Assembly (NCBI GenBank): GCA_004794655.1
Contig: SMMW01000521.1
Coordinates: 1,580,001-1,644,000, forward strand
DNA: 64,000 nt
Source of the DNA: Marisa cornuarietis
Taxonomy: Eukaryota > Mollusca > Gastropoda > Architaenioglossa > Ampullariidae
Reading direction: 5' to 3'
The notes beneath the pieces are model-generated. The model made no database searches, was not told the DNA's origin, and saw only the letters and a program-made list of their open reading frames with translations. The position numbers and the translations under genes are program-made. Shown one piece after another: positions 11,500 through 22,664 of the stretch (its first letter is position 1; the number at the start of each line of letters is the position of its first letter).

Positions 11500-12230
11500 A
11501 GGGAATACATGATATCTAACAGCCCATGGCAAATGCAGTTGGTTATCATTCTATTTGCAAACGATATCGCCCTTTTCCAGATGGAATAATTGGTCTCCCA
11601 AAAATATTGTACACAGAATAGCAAAACATTTAAACCTAGTGATAAATATAAATAAGTGGCTATTTCTAGAAACTGAGGGCATGTTGATGGAAAAGAGAGA
11701 AGTGTTACATTGTGCTAAACAGGAAACTATTGATACAAATAGCTAGGAATGATTTTTTTAACAAGCTGTGTATTTTCTTAGAAATCGTAGTAGCAAAGGC
11801 ACACAGAGAAGCAGCTGGAATTCTCCGTTTGTGGCGTTTTGAAAATCGTAAACCCTTATTACTCTTTAAACTTTCCGATAGACAAATACAACTCTTTTGA
11901 ATGGGTTTGAGGTATGGGCTCTGTGTACTGATAACAAGATTCCATTTACTCGCTATGAAGCAATTAATTTACTGGGAATGCGGTTGGTACCCTTCGTTTG
12001 CCATTGTTTATGCAAGATTAATATTTAATATTGGTTAAAATTGTAATTTTGACCTTTTCCTTCCGAATCGGTTGCTAAGAAAACTATATATTGTGAAACA
12101 TGTCCAATAATGACTAGGTCACTTGGGTTGATAGTGTTATGTCTGTATGTTACCAATTTGATTTGAAATTTGTTTGAGAGTGTCAAAGGATGGACAATAT
12201 TAGGCAATTCCTTCAAGCTTCAAGTAAAAT
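11500..12230 (+). mobile_element. Decayed LINE (non-LTR retrotransposon), reverse transcriptase C-terminal fragment
   Basis: Conceptual translation with frame changes gives LFANDIAL, a decayed form of the reverse-transcriptase FADDIAL motif, then LNLVININK, RNDFFNKLCIFLEIVVAKAH, VWALCTDNK and NRLLRKLYIVKH. These follow the order of the C-terminal part of LINE ORF2 proteins common in invertebrates. Frameshifts and stops show that it is inactive. The second fragment at 39640 belongs to the same kind of element. Confidence 0.7.
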
Positions 12231-13494
12231 AATTAGCAGTGATTGATATTCATTTTACAGCTTACTTTTGTCATCTTCAGTGCAAAATAATTAATTGGTG
12301 AAAGCAGAAGATCTTAATATTAGAGATTTACTATTAAGTTTTAAACCTAAACTGCAGCATGACAGGAATTTATATACCAAATCATTAACATGCACCATAG
12401 CAGCTGTGAAGAAATTGAGTTAAATAAATGGTTTGAGCTTTTGTTACAGTTTGTGTGCCCAAGATAAGAGCTCCAGTCTAGCAAAACTAAATAACTTTTC
12501 ATCGTCATTCTCTCTTTACACTCGTCTATACATTTGCAGTGTCCTTACATTGTGAAGTTATCATCACTAGGCACACATACACATGCATACACATGCACTC
12601 ACGTGCACATCCACATGCACACCTAATGTGCACTTGGTAATGTACCAAAATATCTTTATCAGCTTCCGGCTTGAAACTTTGTTTGAATGTCTACCCTTTA
12701 GTCCACGTGTTCTATAACAGGAAAATAACTATCGAACTCCACTCCTTTAAGCCCCATTCCCCTACCATCTCTGAACAATCAAACCTTCATGTGAAGGACT
12801 ATTAACATCTGTTAACATAAGCTGGATGACTTGCCATCGAAACCTTGTTGACCTTCGAAGTGCAGGCAATCTGCATGTGATTTCCGATTATGAACTTCCC
12901 TGCATGCAGCTGCATTGGCGGATGCGCAAACTGATGTTAATAACAGGCTCTTTGTTTTACATGGTGAAAGGAGCATTTCTCTGCCCGCGGTAGTTCACTG
13001 ATATAGTTGTTGTTACTGGGGCTTAACTGTTGGTGTGGCCGACAGATAAGGTCGAGGACACTGAGACACAGGAAGGTCCTCATACAGATGTTAACAGCTC
13101 TAGGGTTTCAGAGGCAGGAAGCAAATGAATAAGAAAGTGAATGCTGCTCTCGTTGGTTAATGAGTTCTTTGTAAATGCCTTTTTCCCCTTATATAGGGTC
13201 ATGGCAGCTTGTTTGTTTTATTATTGATGACACTGTTAGATTTATTATGAAATATTTACAACATTAAAGTGTATAATGCTAAAGATTAATCCAGAAGATT
13301 AAATATAATGGGGCAGGTTTAAAAATATGGACCTTACTGCTTTGCACTTAATGTGAAGTTGTATAAGAACCTGTTTATAGAAGAGTGATGCTGACAGTTT
13401 ACTTCATGTAATGTAATTTTATTTGTGCATTGTATGCAAGCAAAGGTAGAAGAAATGAGAGAAGATGATGCAAAAGGATGCTATATTAATGTGC

Positions 13495-13497
<3 letters not shown>
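12231..13497. other. Spacer, no gene seen
   Basis: Nothing coding is recognised. The segment around 12570-12790 weakly resembles 10690-10880 (acacatg-rich part, then a caggaaaata core), so both may be old copies of one dispersed repeat. Confidence 0.4.
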
Positions 13498-13551
<54 letters not shown>

Positions 13552-13709
13552 TTGTTTCTTTTTGTTTAGGTGCTTTTTTTTTTTTTTTTTGCTTTTTCTG
13601 TTTTTATGTGGGAGCGTTCTTAGTGCTATTGTTTTGCTGTAATAATTCTGATATGAACTAAAACTTTAAAATAAAGAAAAAAAAGAAAGTAATAAAGGTT
13701 TTGTGCTTG

Positions 13710-13800
<91 letters not shown>
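13498..13800. repeat. Compound microsatellite: (GT)n, T run, (GAAA)n
   Basis: (GT)n at 13498-13551, a T run near 13574-13590 and about 22 GAAA units at 13711-13800. Confidence 0.95.
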
Positions 13801-14039
13801 AAAAACAAACCAAGAAATAAATCACATAGTCTTGTGCCCGAAGAGCACTTTCATGTGGAAGAAAAAGAAAGAAAGAATGAAGACTGTTTTTCTAGCTGTT
13901 TATCTTAACTTAAGGTTCCCATATCCCTAATGTAGATATGGTGGTTTAAAGAGTATTTAGTTCACGTCGCTTAGATGGCAAATCTTAATCTCCTTTTTCC
14001 TTCTTCCACCTGCTTTTCCTGTCGTTCCCTAATGGGCTA

Positions 14040-14155
14040 GGTACTCACCTGTTGGGTGCGCAGAGACTGTTAGCGTCACAGACTTTGTAAGCCTCGATCT
14101 GGCGACAGTCTTCCCTCAAGTCGAGCACTCTAACCGCTCGAGCCAGGGAACACAC
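14040..14155 (-). mobile_element. tRNA-derived SINE fragment
   Basis: Read on the - strand the segment contains ctggctcgagcggttagagt, a Pol III A-box-like sequence, and 25-40 bases later agatcgaggct, which fits the B-box consensus. Spacing and order are those of a tRNA head. No full tRNA fold is supported. Confidence 0.55.
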
Positions 14156-14159
14156 TCAT

Positions 14160-15628
14160 CGTAGGCAGATATTAGCGCCTAAGCTGCTGCTACTTAACCC
14201 GTGTTTAACTGATTAGGGTTAACACTCAGCTAATGCAGCTCCATATTCGTGTCCCAGGTTATGGTACCTCTAGCTGGCTATAGTACCAGTTTAAACCATC
14301 TAGCATTTTAGCGAAGTAGCAACAACTTTTAGGTGAATCCGAGACTAAAATGAGTTAAGAACTTAACCTGTGCTTCTTCTAATCACTGTTGAAATAAACA
14401 CAATACGTTTTGAGTTGTAAGACCCTGTTTCCTCTTTGCTTTTAGTACAAATCAGTCCTAGAATTTTTCTTGGCTGGTCGTAAGGGGTAGTGAGAGGTGT
14501 TAGAGACCTCTTTTTCTTGAAGCCACATATTTTTGCGACGCAGATACTCATCTCCTCTCCTTCTTTCTTTTTTACCTTTCCTTGGTTTTCCAGAAACAGG
14601 ATTAAAAGAAAAAACCGATGCGTGACAAGAGTATCGAACTGGCACACCTCTGAATTTTGAAGCGAGAGCCACGTGGCTCTCTGCGTCCCAAAAGTTAGAT
14701 AACTGTAAGTAAAATCGTTAAGGTGATAACGATACGACTGTTAATGATGATGCCCTAATGATGATTAGTATTATCACGAAGATAATGTCGACGGATAAAT
14801 AATGTGCGTGATTTATTCTGTAAAAGCCATTGCACTGGCTCACAAAATAGCTCATCCAATGAATCTACGCTGCACGATAAACAAAATAAATAAATAATAA
14901 AAATAATAAATAAATAAATAATAGAAATTAACAAAGGCATAGATGACAGTGGTTAGAGTGGTCATGTAAATGAAACACAAATTATAACAAGGAAACATTT
15001 TATCTAAGATGGCGCTATGGGGCGAAGAGGATCGCATTTAAGCTTAGGGAAAGTCGAAGATACACCACCCATATATCAGGCTGAGTAAGCCAAACTTCCG
15101 GAGGACAGTTTGAACGCCGCAGCCCTGCAGTCAAGAAGAATGTAGTCCACTCCACCCACCTCACACTCTGCTGAACAACCCGCGCTTGACGGACTTTGCC
15201 GCCATAAAACCTGGCGACGAGGAAGCGGTTAATAGACCCTCTTGTTGTCTTCGGCCAAGAAATTGCTACCCTGAACCTTCTGCTCTGCACTGGAACACAG
15301 AAGAAGAGCCGACGGCGATGCGGCAGAGAAACTGATGGTCAACGCTGCAGGGCTGTCGTGACTGTGATGAGGGCGAGAGAGGTAGGTAGAAAGCTCGTAA
15401 TAATAGTCACTTTAACAGCTTTCTTTTTTTATATCTTTTGTAATAATTTTATATACTGAAGAGGGATATTAGAGTCCTCACCATCTTCGCTACGTTGTGT
15501 CTTGTGTTTGAGTTGAAATTGATTATGATCAAGAAAACGTTTGTCCATCGCAATGAGCTTTTCTTTATTGGTCTGGAATTTGGAAGAGAGATGATGATGA
15601 GGAATAATAATAATAATAATAAGAAGAA

Positions 15629-15630
<2 letters not shown>
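14160..15630. other. Spacer with a CG-richer block
   Basis: No gene is recognised. The block 15005-15380 is richer in CG than its surroundings and ends at a consensus-like donor (gagag|gtaggt, 15377), so a non-coding exon or retroelement remnant is possible, but I see no protein signature. Confidence 0.35.

Positions 15631-15711
<81 letters not shown>
15631..15711. repeat. (GAT)n microsatellite
   Basis: About 27 perfect GAT/ATG units, preceded by AAT and AAG triplet runs. Confidence 0.95.
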
Positions 15712-15713
<2 letters not shown>

Positions 15714-16774
15714 CCCGTTCAGCCAATAATATTTTAGGCCTTTGACCTACGGAACACTATCCTACACAATGTAGCTCATAACGCTACAACATGTTTATAT
15801 TTTAGTTGTTAAATACTTTAGTAATTTGCACTTTTGTAAAATCTGACATCAGTAAATTAACAGGAATATCGTATTCTACTTTTTAACTTTAAACGTTCAT
15901 CCTCGGATACATTATAAGAGTGCGGCTTCTCTTTTAGAACCATTGAAACATTTGTTCTTTTGTTCTGGAATCCTTATAACAACCTTTAACCCTCACACCC
16001 TACTGTACTCCTTCTAACATTCTCAATTCTCGGTTAGAACCATTGCAACAGCTTTTATTTCCTTTTGAAACCTCTGGCACATTATGTATGTTCTATTGGA
16101 GCCCTTGTATCAGCCTGTGTTCTTTCTCCTCCTCCTTTTAAATTGTATTTCATTTCTTTCTTTTTTATGCGAGCATAAGTAAACCATAAAAGCTTTTCAG
16201 TACAATACAGATCACTTAATGATGAAGAGTATAATGAATAGTCACTTTAAATATGCTACACAAAATAATGTTAAACAATCCATGGCTTGTCTAAAGGTCA
16301 GTTTGATGAAAACAGGAAACTTTGGAGCTTAGATGCAGATGGGTGCAAAGCTATGACACAGATGTACGCACATAAAGTTCTAAAAGGACGGTTGATCACA
16401 GCAAGGAAATATTGTCATGGCAGTTTCAGTTTCCTCAACTGTGCTTTGAGAAGCCGCCTGCGTATAGGCTTATCTGGTAAATGGAATAAGTGTTCATGGG
16501 CGTGAATTCTTAACAAGATCAACGTGAGCAGGTCCTTGTTGACAATATTTCCTTAAGGATGAGAGTATAATTATTCTCCGAAAGGGGCACATCCGCAAAG
16601 TCAGTTACTAATAGCTTTTGGAGAGATTTAATCAAGGAAGTGTTTGTATTTCAAACACTTCAATATTAAGAGGGAGAGTGAGAGAGCTAAAAATAAGGAA
16701 ATCCTTTATAGCAAAAGTCGACACATCATGTTAAGAAGGAAGTGAAAATGAGATATATCTTCTGTAAACAGAAG
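15712..16774. other. Spacer, no gene seen
   Basis: Nothing recognised. The open frame at 16287-16505 has no family resemblance and no splice context. Confidence 0.4.
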
Positions 16775-16984
<210 letters not shown>

Positions 16985-18585
16985 CGAAAACTGAAGAGAA
17001 AGAGATAAATACAGTAAGCAAAAGAGGGAAAGAAATGGAAAAGAAGGAAGAAAGATAACAGATGCACAGTCCGTCCAGCACTAATGGTCGTCAGTTCATT
17101 TCACTGTTGCATCCTTTGGCTCTTAAGAACCTAAAACTTTATTCTTAGAGAAAGTATGTCAAACCATTCTATCGCAGCCGAAAAATTGTAACGATTTCAA
17201 TTAACCCATAGGTAGTGGTGCAGCTCTCGACTAGGAAGATTGAAAATGCACAGTGGATGGTACGATCTGGGATTCTTCTAAGCCTCATAATAATCCTAGT
17301 ATCAAACAAATCAGGGATAAGCCTTTGCATGCTAAGTTTCAATAACATGGCATACACTGAAGCCCAGTGGTAGTGTTCCTCAAGGAAATACCATCATATA
17401 CAAAACAGACAATGACACGATCTAGCAATGAGTTCCCCTGCTGGTCCTGCTTTTTAAAAGAATACGGTCAATCCTTTGCCCAGTAAATCCCAGCTTGTAT
17501 TTACATTTAACCCAGCGCCAATGTTCCGAGTTAAGTTGCAGCACCTGGCTGGAACTCACTTCTCCATCTAAGAGATAACCGTACATTGTCTGACCTTTCG
17601 TAGGGAAATAGAAGTCTTCCTTTCAAGAATGACCCTAGACCAGATGAAAGGTGTTAAAAATTAAGTAAATAAAGAGATTGACATTGAACCTGGACAAGCA
17701 TAAGTATATCAGTTGCACCTAATTCTCCACACATGAGCTTAACATTGGCATTAACATGAGGTCTAAGATGTGTGCATATATACACCTTTTTGTTATTGTG
17801 TGCAGAATTGTTGACGTGTGTGTCAGAACACTAAAGGCCTGATGGACTCACAGATGATCAGATGAAGACAAGAAGACACTGGCTCGTAGCGTATTTATAA
17901 CATTTGCACGTCCAAGTATCTTTTAAGAGTAAGAAGTAATGGCTAAGGGTTCTTTAAGACCCACATTGGCTTTGGACGCTATTGTTTTCTTTCACTTTTT
18001 GTAGATGTCGGAATTTTTAGTTATGCATTTTATTGTTTATTTAAGTAAAGAAAACGATCATCAACATAGTGCTATAACTTTATTAAAACTTTGCCATTCT
18101 TAGATATTCATGTAAAAAAGGTATTTTTTTAATGAATACGGAATTTTCTCATGCACTTTCACATCTTTAGCAATTTTTCTTTGAGTCTATGTTTTTGATA
18201 ATTATTAAGTTTAAAGCAGAAAATCTGCTGTGTTTTGTGATTATTAAAATGGGAAGCTTCTGTTTGTCTTATTCTCAGTTGTAACTACTGCTTGAAAGAC
18301 AAAAGACAACTTTCAAGAAAGAAAGACGATTGGAGCAGCCTCTTAGGGCGACAAGAAAAATTAGATTTTCTAGCTTGTTACTAGCTTATTTTTACTCACT
18401 TATATGTACTTACTTTGCTTTTCAAAATGTTTATTTTATCGCATTATTGGGATTACATGTTGTCTATTATAACATGAACTTTGAATGTTTGTGTATTAAC
18501 GTTTAAAACTTTACAATAGTGCTTAGGTGCTGATTTAATTTCCTTTCTTATCTTTCGATAAGCTGAATTTTGTTTCTGTTAACAG
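16985..18585. other. Spacer, no gene seen
   Basis: AT-rich sequence in which I recognise no exon or known repeat. Confidence 0.4.
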
Positions 18586-18689
18586 GTGATGGAAAGGAAA
18601 ATATCAATGGCCAAGACCTCACATCATGGCTGACCACTGAAACACGAACAACCATTGCAGACTTAATACTTACTCACCATGTTGACTAA
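18586..18689 (+). CDS. Candidate alternative terminal exon without membrane anchor, before cassette 3
   Basis: After the acceptor tttctgttaacag, the phase used by all cassettes gives 34 codons to a TAA. The peptide starts GDGKENINGQDLTS, similar in character to the start of the transmembrane exons (GDNNSSNGSS, GEKDTTSASG), but has no hydrophobic segment. AATAAA with a GT-rich element follows at 19240. If used in place of the transmembrane exon at 20060, it would produce a secreted receptor. It could also be the last exon of another unit or a chance frame. Confidence 0.42.
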
Positions 18690-19239
18690 TCGCTGTAATT
18701 TAACTAATGGAACTTTGGTAGCTTACACAAAGCAGTCGATTACTAAAAAACCGATTTGTATTTATTAAATAATGCCAAAAACAGTCTAATCTTTTCTAGT
18801 TATCTTTGGTACTATTTTTTGGCGAAATCTATATTAGCACAACCATTATCTGGAACCAGGCTTAGATAATGAACAAGCAAATGTTATAATATTTCATCTA
18901 GAAAATGTATCTAAAAGATTTTGTTAACATGTAATGGTAAAATTTTGCATCAAACTACTTTAAAATAAAACCTGATAGTAAATTGACACATTTCGTAGAA
19001 ATAGTTTTACATTCGGCTGCTTTAACAAGGCAATCAAGCTTCTACAAATCTTAAAGTTGCAATACATTGTAAAAGAATTGCTTTAATCCAGCTGTATTAA
19101 CGTAAACAAAGCTAACCAGGCTCATATATAAACAAAAAAGAGTCGAATTTAGACTGTTTATTATATTTTCCATTTCCATTTACTTTCTATATTATTAGAA
19201 AGATGTATGGTTTGTAGTCAATTTGACATGTTTATCGTC

Positions 19240-19245
19240 AATAAA
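19240..19245 (+). promoter_or_regulatory. Candidate poly(A) signal before cassette 3
   Basis: AATAAA is followed by a GT/T-rich stretch (ggcctctgttgttttttt). It lies between the candidate exon at 18586 and the transmembrane exon at 20060. Confidence 0.5.
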
Positions 19246-20059
19246 CTACGATGGTTCTTGAATGGCCTCTGTTGTTTTTTTCCGATGATGAACACCGAAA
19301 CTCCGAAACGGATCGACATCAAAAACCTAAGCCGTTGACGTAACAGAGGCATGCCAAATTATTGCTGTAATATTGTTTACAATGTGTTTTTATTTTGTTA
19401 TAATCATGACTGGCTTAGCCATTCAACCCGATGTTTCCTACCAGCAGCTGACAATGTTATGTCTCCTAGTCCTTCGTCTTTATTGGTATTGCTTAGGTAC
19501 ATTATGACTAGGGATACTAACTAGCAGTACGTGATAGGAAAAAATTTAGAGGGATCTCATGACAATAATTGACAAAAAATTATTTTTAAAATGTGAAATA
19601 ACTATTATATTCAGCTTGTGGTATTAATGAAAGAATCAAAATTTCAACCTCTAAAGTTTATTGCTAAATAAAAATTTAAAGACTAGAGTATATTTTTCAG
19701 TCCAAAAAAAAACTAACGAACGTTTAAAAGATATAAATAAATTAACACGGTTAATGAGAAAATTTAGCCATAACCATTAAACAATAAAGCTGTTCGGTCA
19801 TTAGCGTAACCTAACATCGTTGTATTATACAGAATACTTGTATTTTTGTTCTCTTGAAATTAATACTATTTGTGTTTAAATAGAAGTTATTTTAGTATAT
19901 GCTTAATGATTTACCTGCAGTATTTCAGTTTGTTTTAGGAAGAAATCATATTTCTATTGAGATTACTTAGATGGGGAGAGAAAGAAGAGGATTCCAGACG
20001 CCGGAAATGAAAGAAATTCTGGTAGTTTTTCTTACAAAGTAGTTGCTATCTATTTTCAG

Positions 20060-20179
20060 GTGAGAAAGACACCACCAGTGCTTCAGGTATTAATTCGATG
20101 ATTATCATTATTGGCGGTGGAGCTGGTGCTGGATTTGTCGTAATTGTCATCATCATTATCGTCGTTGTCAAGTGCAGAA
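20060..20179 (+). CDS. Cassette 3 exon 1: transmembrane exon
   Basis: Acceptor tattttcag, donor gtacgt. It encodes a short stalk (EKDTTSASGINS) and a hydrophobic stretch with a Gly-rich start (IIIIGGGAGAGF) followed by many Ile/Val, then KCR. Phase 1 at both ends. Confidence 0.85.
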
Positions 20180-22015
20180 GTACGTAACCTTGATCTGTTT
20201 GTTCACGGTTATCAGCAGTTTTCTTGTCTTCACAATGTTATAAAAAGAGAGTAATAAATATATTTTATATATCACACATCGATATCAGAATAATCTAATT
20301 TATCTGCACGTATTTACACTATCGATATATGAATTTTTTATAACCCATAAAAATGTGTAGTAGTTTTATCTGATGGTGGGCATTAGACGAAGTATGAATA
20401 GCTCGTAAAGGTAAGATTTTTGTTTCAGAATCACGTCACGTGGACATTCAAAACATTGCTGGTAATGGAGGTGAGTGAGAGTTTTCTGTACTACGTGTAA
20501 CATCATATATCTGTTTTACCCCTGGTTTGTAAACACTTTAGCAAAATATATGTGAAATTCTGAAATTTTATACTGTTTTCTCATCTGTGTCATATGATTC
20601 TCTGGATTATTTCAGACTGTAGCACTAGTACATCAAAGACTACATCAGCAACATCTTTTTTCTACAAAATGCTTTAGCCCCCTCTTTCTGCTTTTAATCT
20701 TCCACAATGAGCCAATAAATGCAATAAGTTAGATGCTTCTACACAGCATAAGAAGCAGAAAATAAAGTTAGTTTTCAAAGGATGCACGTTCTTTTAAAGT
20801 CACGTAAATACTTTGTTTCAGGCGACAAGCAAGCAGCGAGAAAAAGTGATTCCAGTGCAGGCACAGGGGCAGGGGCAGCAGGCAACGACAGCAAAAGTGG
20901 AGGGTCGAGTGCGCGTTCCTCGTCCAGTGGCAGCGACAAGCCCTCGTCCAACCCCAACTACACCTCCACAGCACTGCAAGAAGTGGAGATCCACGCCTAC
21001 ATGGACCTGCACACTAGAGGTACGGAGTGAGTGAAGGAAAAACAGGGGTCACAGATTGAGGGAGTGTCAGTGAGTGAGAGAGATCATCAGTCATTAGCCA
21101 GTAAGCGAGTGAGCAAGAGAGTTAAAGACAGGAGACGCAAAGAGAAAACTCGAAAAGGTAAAAAATAAAGGTGTTTCAGCAAACAGGTATGTCAGGAAGA
21201 AAGCTCGTCGCAACATTCAGTGACCTTTCACTTAAGTTTACCTCTTTAGGTTTCTTTCTATGTCCTTCACTCTCTCTTTGTTTGAGTTTACATGCTCCAA
21301 TCGTGACTACTATGTAATGGGAAGATCTGTTTTACATTTTACCAATATTACTAACATTATCATAATTATAACATGTAGTACTGTTTTCTTTTCCTGTGTC
21401 AGATCCAACATACGCTGCCACAGCTTCAAAGAAGGATAACCACACCTATATAGAGCTTCCCACAAAACGAATGCAGTCCGCACCACCTCAACCTTCTGCA
21501 GAAGGATCGTCACGGAGTTCTGCGATTTATGCAAATCAGGGTAAATGCCGAATGTCTTCTACCTCTCATCTTGAATAGCTCTGCTATAATCTCTTCATAT
21601 GATGACATGAAAGACTTGTTGCAATTATTATTAGCAAAAAAACAAACAAAAAACCCAGAGGTCTACAAGCACTTATCAAATTTCTATCATTCATTCACAC
21701 ATGACACCATACGTTCACACCTGACATTATACAATAAGTTGCATGATAATAAATCGGTAAACACTGCCTGCGACATATAAGAATGCTTTCGCAAAAAACT
21801 GATCATCTTTTACTATGCATAAAGCTTTACCTAGTCGACGATCCATGTGAAATATAAGACCAGTTTTCCTGAAATTAAGATTTCAAATATTGCTTTATAT
21901 GTGTCGTATGTCTATATTCTAGACTGCTTGACTTCTGTTGACAGGGAGATCACCCAAAACTCCAGTAGTAGAAGAAGAGGAAGAAGATGAAACTAACTAT
22001 TATAATACTGCCTGA
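20060..22015 (+). CDS. Cassette 3: membrane anchor and tyrosine-rich tail of an IgSF receptor (five exons)
   Basis: Exons 20060-20179, 20429-20470, 20822-21019, 21403-21540 and 21945-22015 encode a transmembrane segment and a tail of about 150 residues ending in TGA. It is a diverged paralogue of cassette 1: the same exon order minus one mini-exon, the same phase-1 junctions, the same core motif around the first YxxL (YMDL), the second YxxL (YIEL) again 18 residues later, YANQ at the next junction, and the same end YYNTA. The proline-rich insert of cassette 1 is missing. A good poly(A) signal follows at 22212. No Ig exon lies between cassette 2 and this cassette. Likely role is signalling through SH2-domain proteins; ligand unknown. 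Confidence 0.83.
20429..20470 (+). CDS. Cassette 3 exon 2: juxtamembrane mini-exon
   Basis: 42 bases, acceptor ttgtttcag, donor gtgagt. It encodes KSRHVDIQNIAGNG, related to KSGHVKVRKV of cassette 1. Confidence 0.75.
20822..21019 (+). CDS. Cassette 3 exon 3: Ser/Gly-rich segment with YMDL
   Basis: Acceptor ttgtttcag, donor gtacgg. A Gly/Ala/Ser-rich stretch is followed by NYTSTALQEVEIHAYMDL, the counterpart of the YKNL region in cassettes 1 and 2. Confidence 0.83.
21403..21540 (+). CDS. Cassette 3 exon 4: YIEL and YANQ motifs
   Basis: Acceptor cctgtgtcag, donor gtaaat. It contains PTYAATASKKDNHTYIEL and ends SAIYANQ, matching cassette 1 exon 5 at both ends but without the central DIYDTPY and proline-rich part. 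Confidence 0.83.
21945..22015 (+). CDS. Cassette 3 exon 5: terminal exon ending NYYNTA
   Basis: After acceptor ctgttgacag come RSPKTPVV, an acidic run EEEEEDE and TNYYNTA, then TGA. Confidence 0.85.
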
Positions 22016-22211
22016 AAACACATTCACCTGAATGGCAATGGAAATCGTTACAAACAGTCCATGTTCATGGAGGTCAATCTTCCAAGTTCTTCAGCTCACG
22101 AATAACAGATGGAGAAGCGGCAAAGTTCAGTCCAGTGCCACCGAAGGCAGAACAAAGAAAGGAAAACGAACTTTGTGGCGGCAGAAATAAGAATGATGAA
22201 GTTAAGGCAAC

Positions 22212-22217
22212 AATAAA
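22212..22217 (+). promoter_or_regulatory. Poly(A) signal of cassette 3
   Basis: AATAAA about 200 bases after the stop, followed by repeated gtaatgt/gtatgtaatg elements. Confidence 0.65.
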
Positions 22218-22557
22218 ATTGTAGCATGTAATGTAGTATGTAATGTTCAGTGTAACATCTAGGTCTCAGCTGACGCCGGTTTTTGTTACCTGCTGCGGCT
22301 TAGAAATTTAAAGGGTGTAAAGATATAATCTGTGATTAGTAGATTATATAACAAAATTAGTACACGGAGGGTAAAATAATGGAATTGTGCAGTTAAAGGA
22401 ATTTGTTTTATTTTCATTAAGCATTGCTTTTGGCTCTAATTGATATAAAAGCAACAAAGATAAGAATCCCTTTTCTCTGGAAAAATTTAAAAAAGACTTT
22501 TAAAAGATACAGCCACAATTACTACCAAAATGTTATTGTATTTGTATAAACGTATGC

Positions 22558-22614
<57 letters not shown>

Positions 22615-22664
22615 AAAGAGAGAGCATCTTTATATGAGCATGTGTGTGTGTGTGTGTGTGTGTG
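22558..22664. repeat. (GT)n microsatellites
   Basis: Two GT arrays, 22558-22612 and 22641-22664, separated by a GA-rich segment. Confidence 0.95.

Noticed and set aside
13425..13930. Frames rich in VCVC, KKER or FFLS repeats
   Set aside because: Translation of GT and GAAA microsatellites.
14040..14155. A functional tRNA gene
   Set aside because: Pol III box motifs are present but the stems do not pair as a tRNA; a SINE head explains it better.
15015..15290. - strand frame of 91 codons in the CG-richer block
   Set aside because: No recognisable domain and no supporting splice sites; kept only as an unexplained CG-rich block.
20618..20679. In-phase short terminal frame DCSTSTSKTTSATSFFYKML after ttatttcag in cassette 3
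   Set aside because: It would stop the tail before all tyrosine motifs; no poly(A) signal follows and nothing similar is present in the other cassettes.
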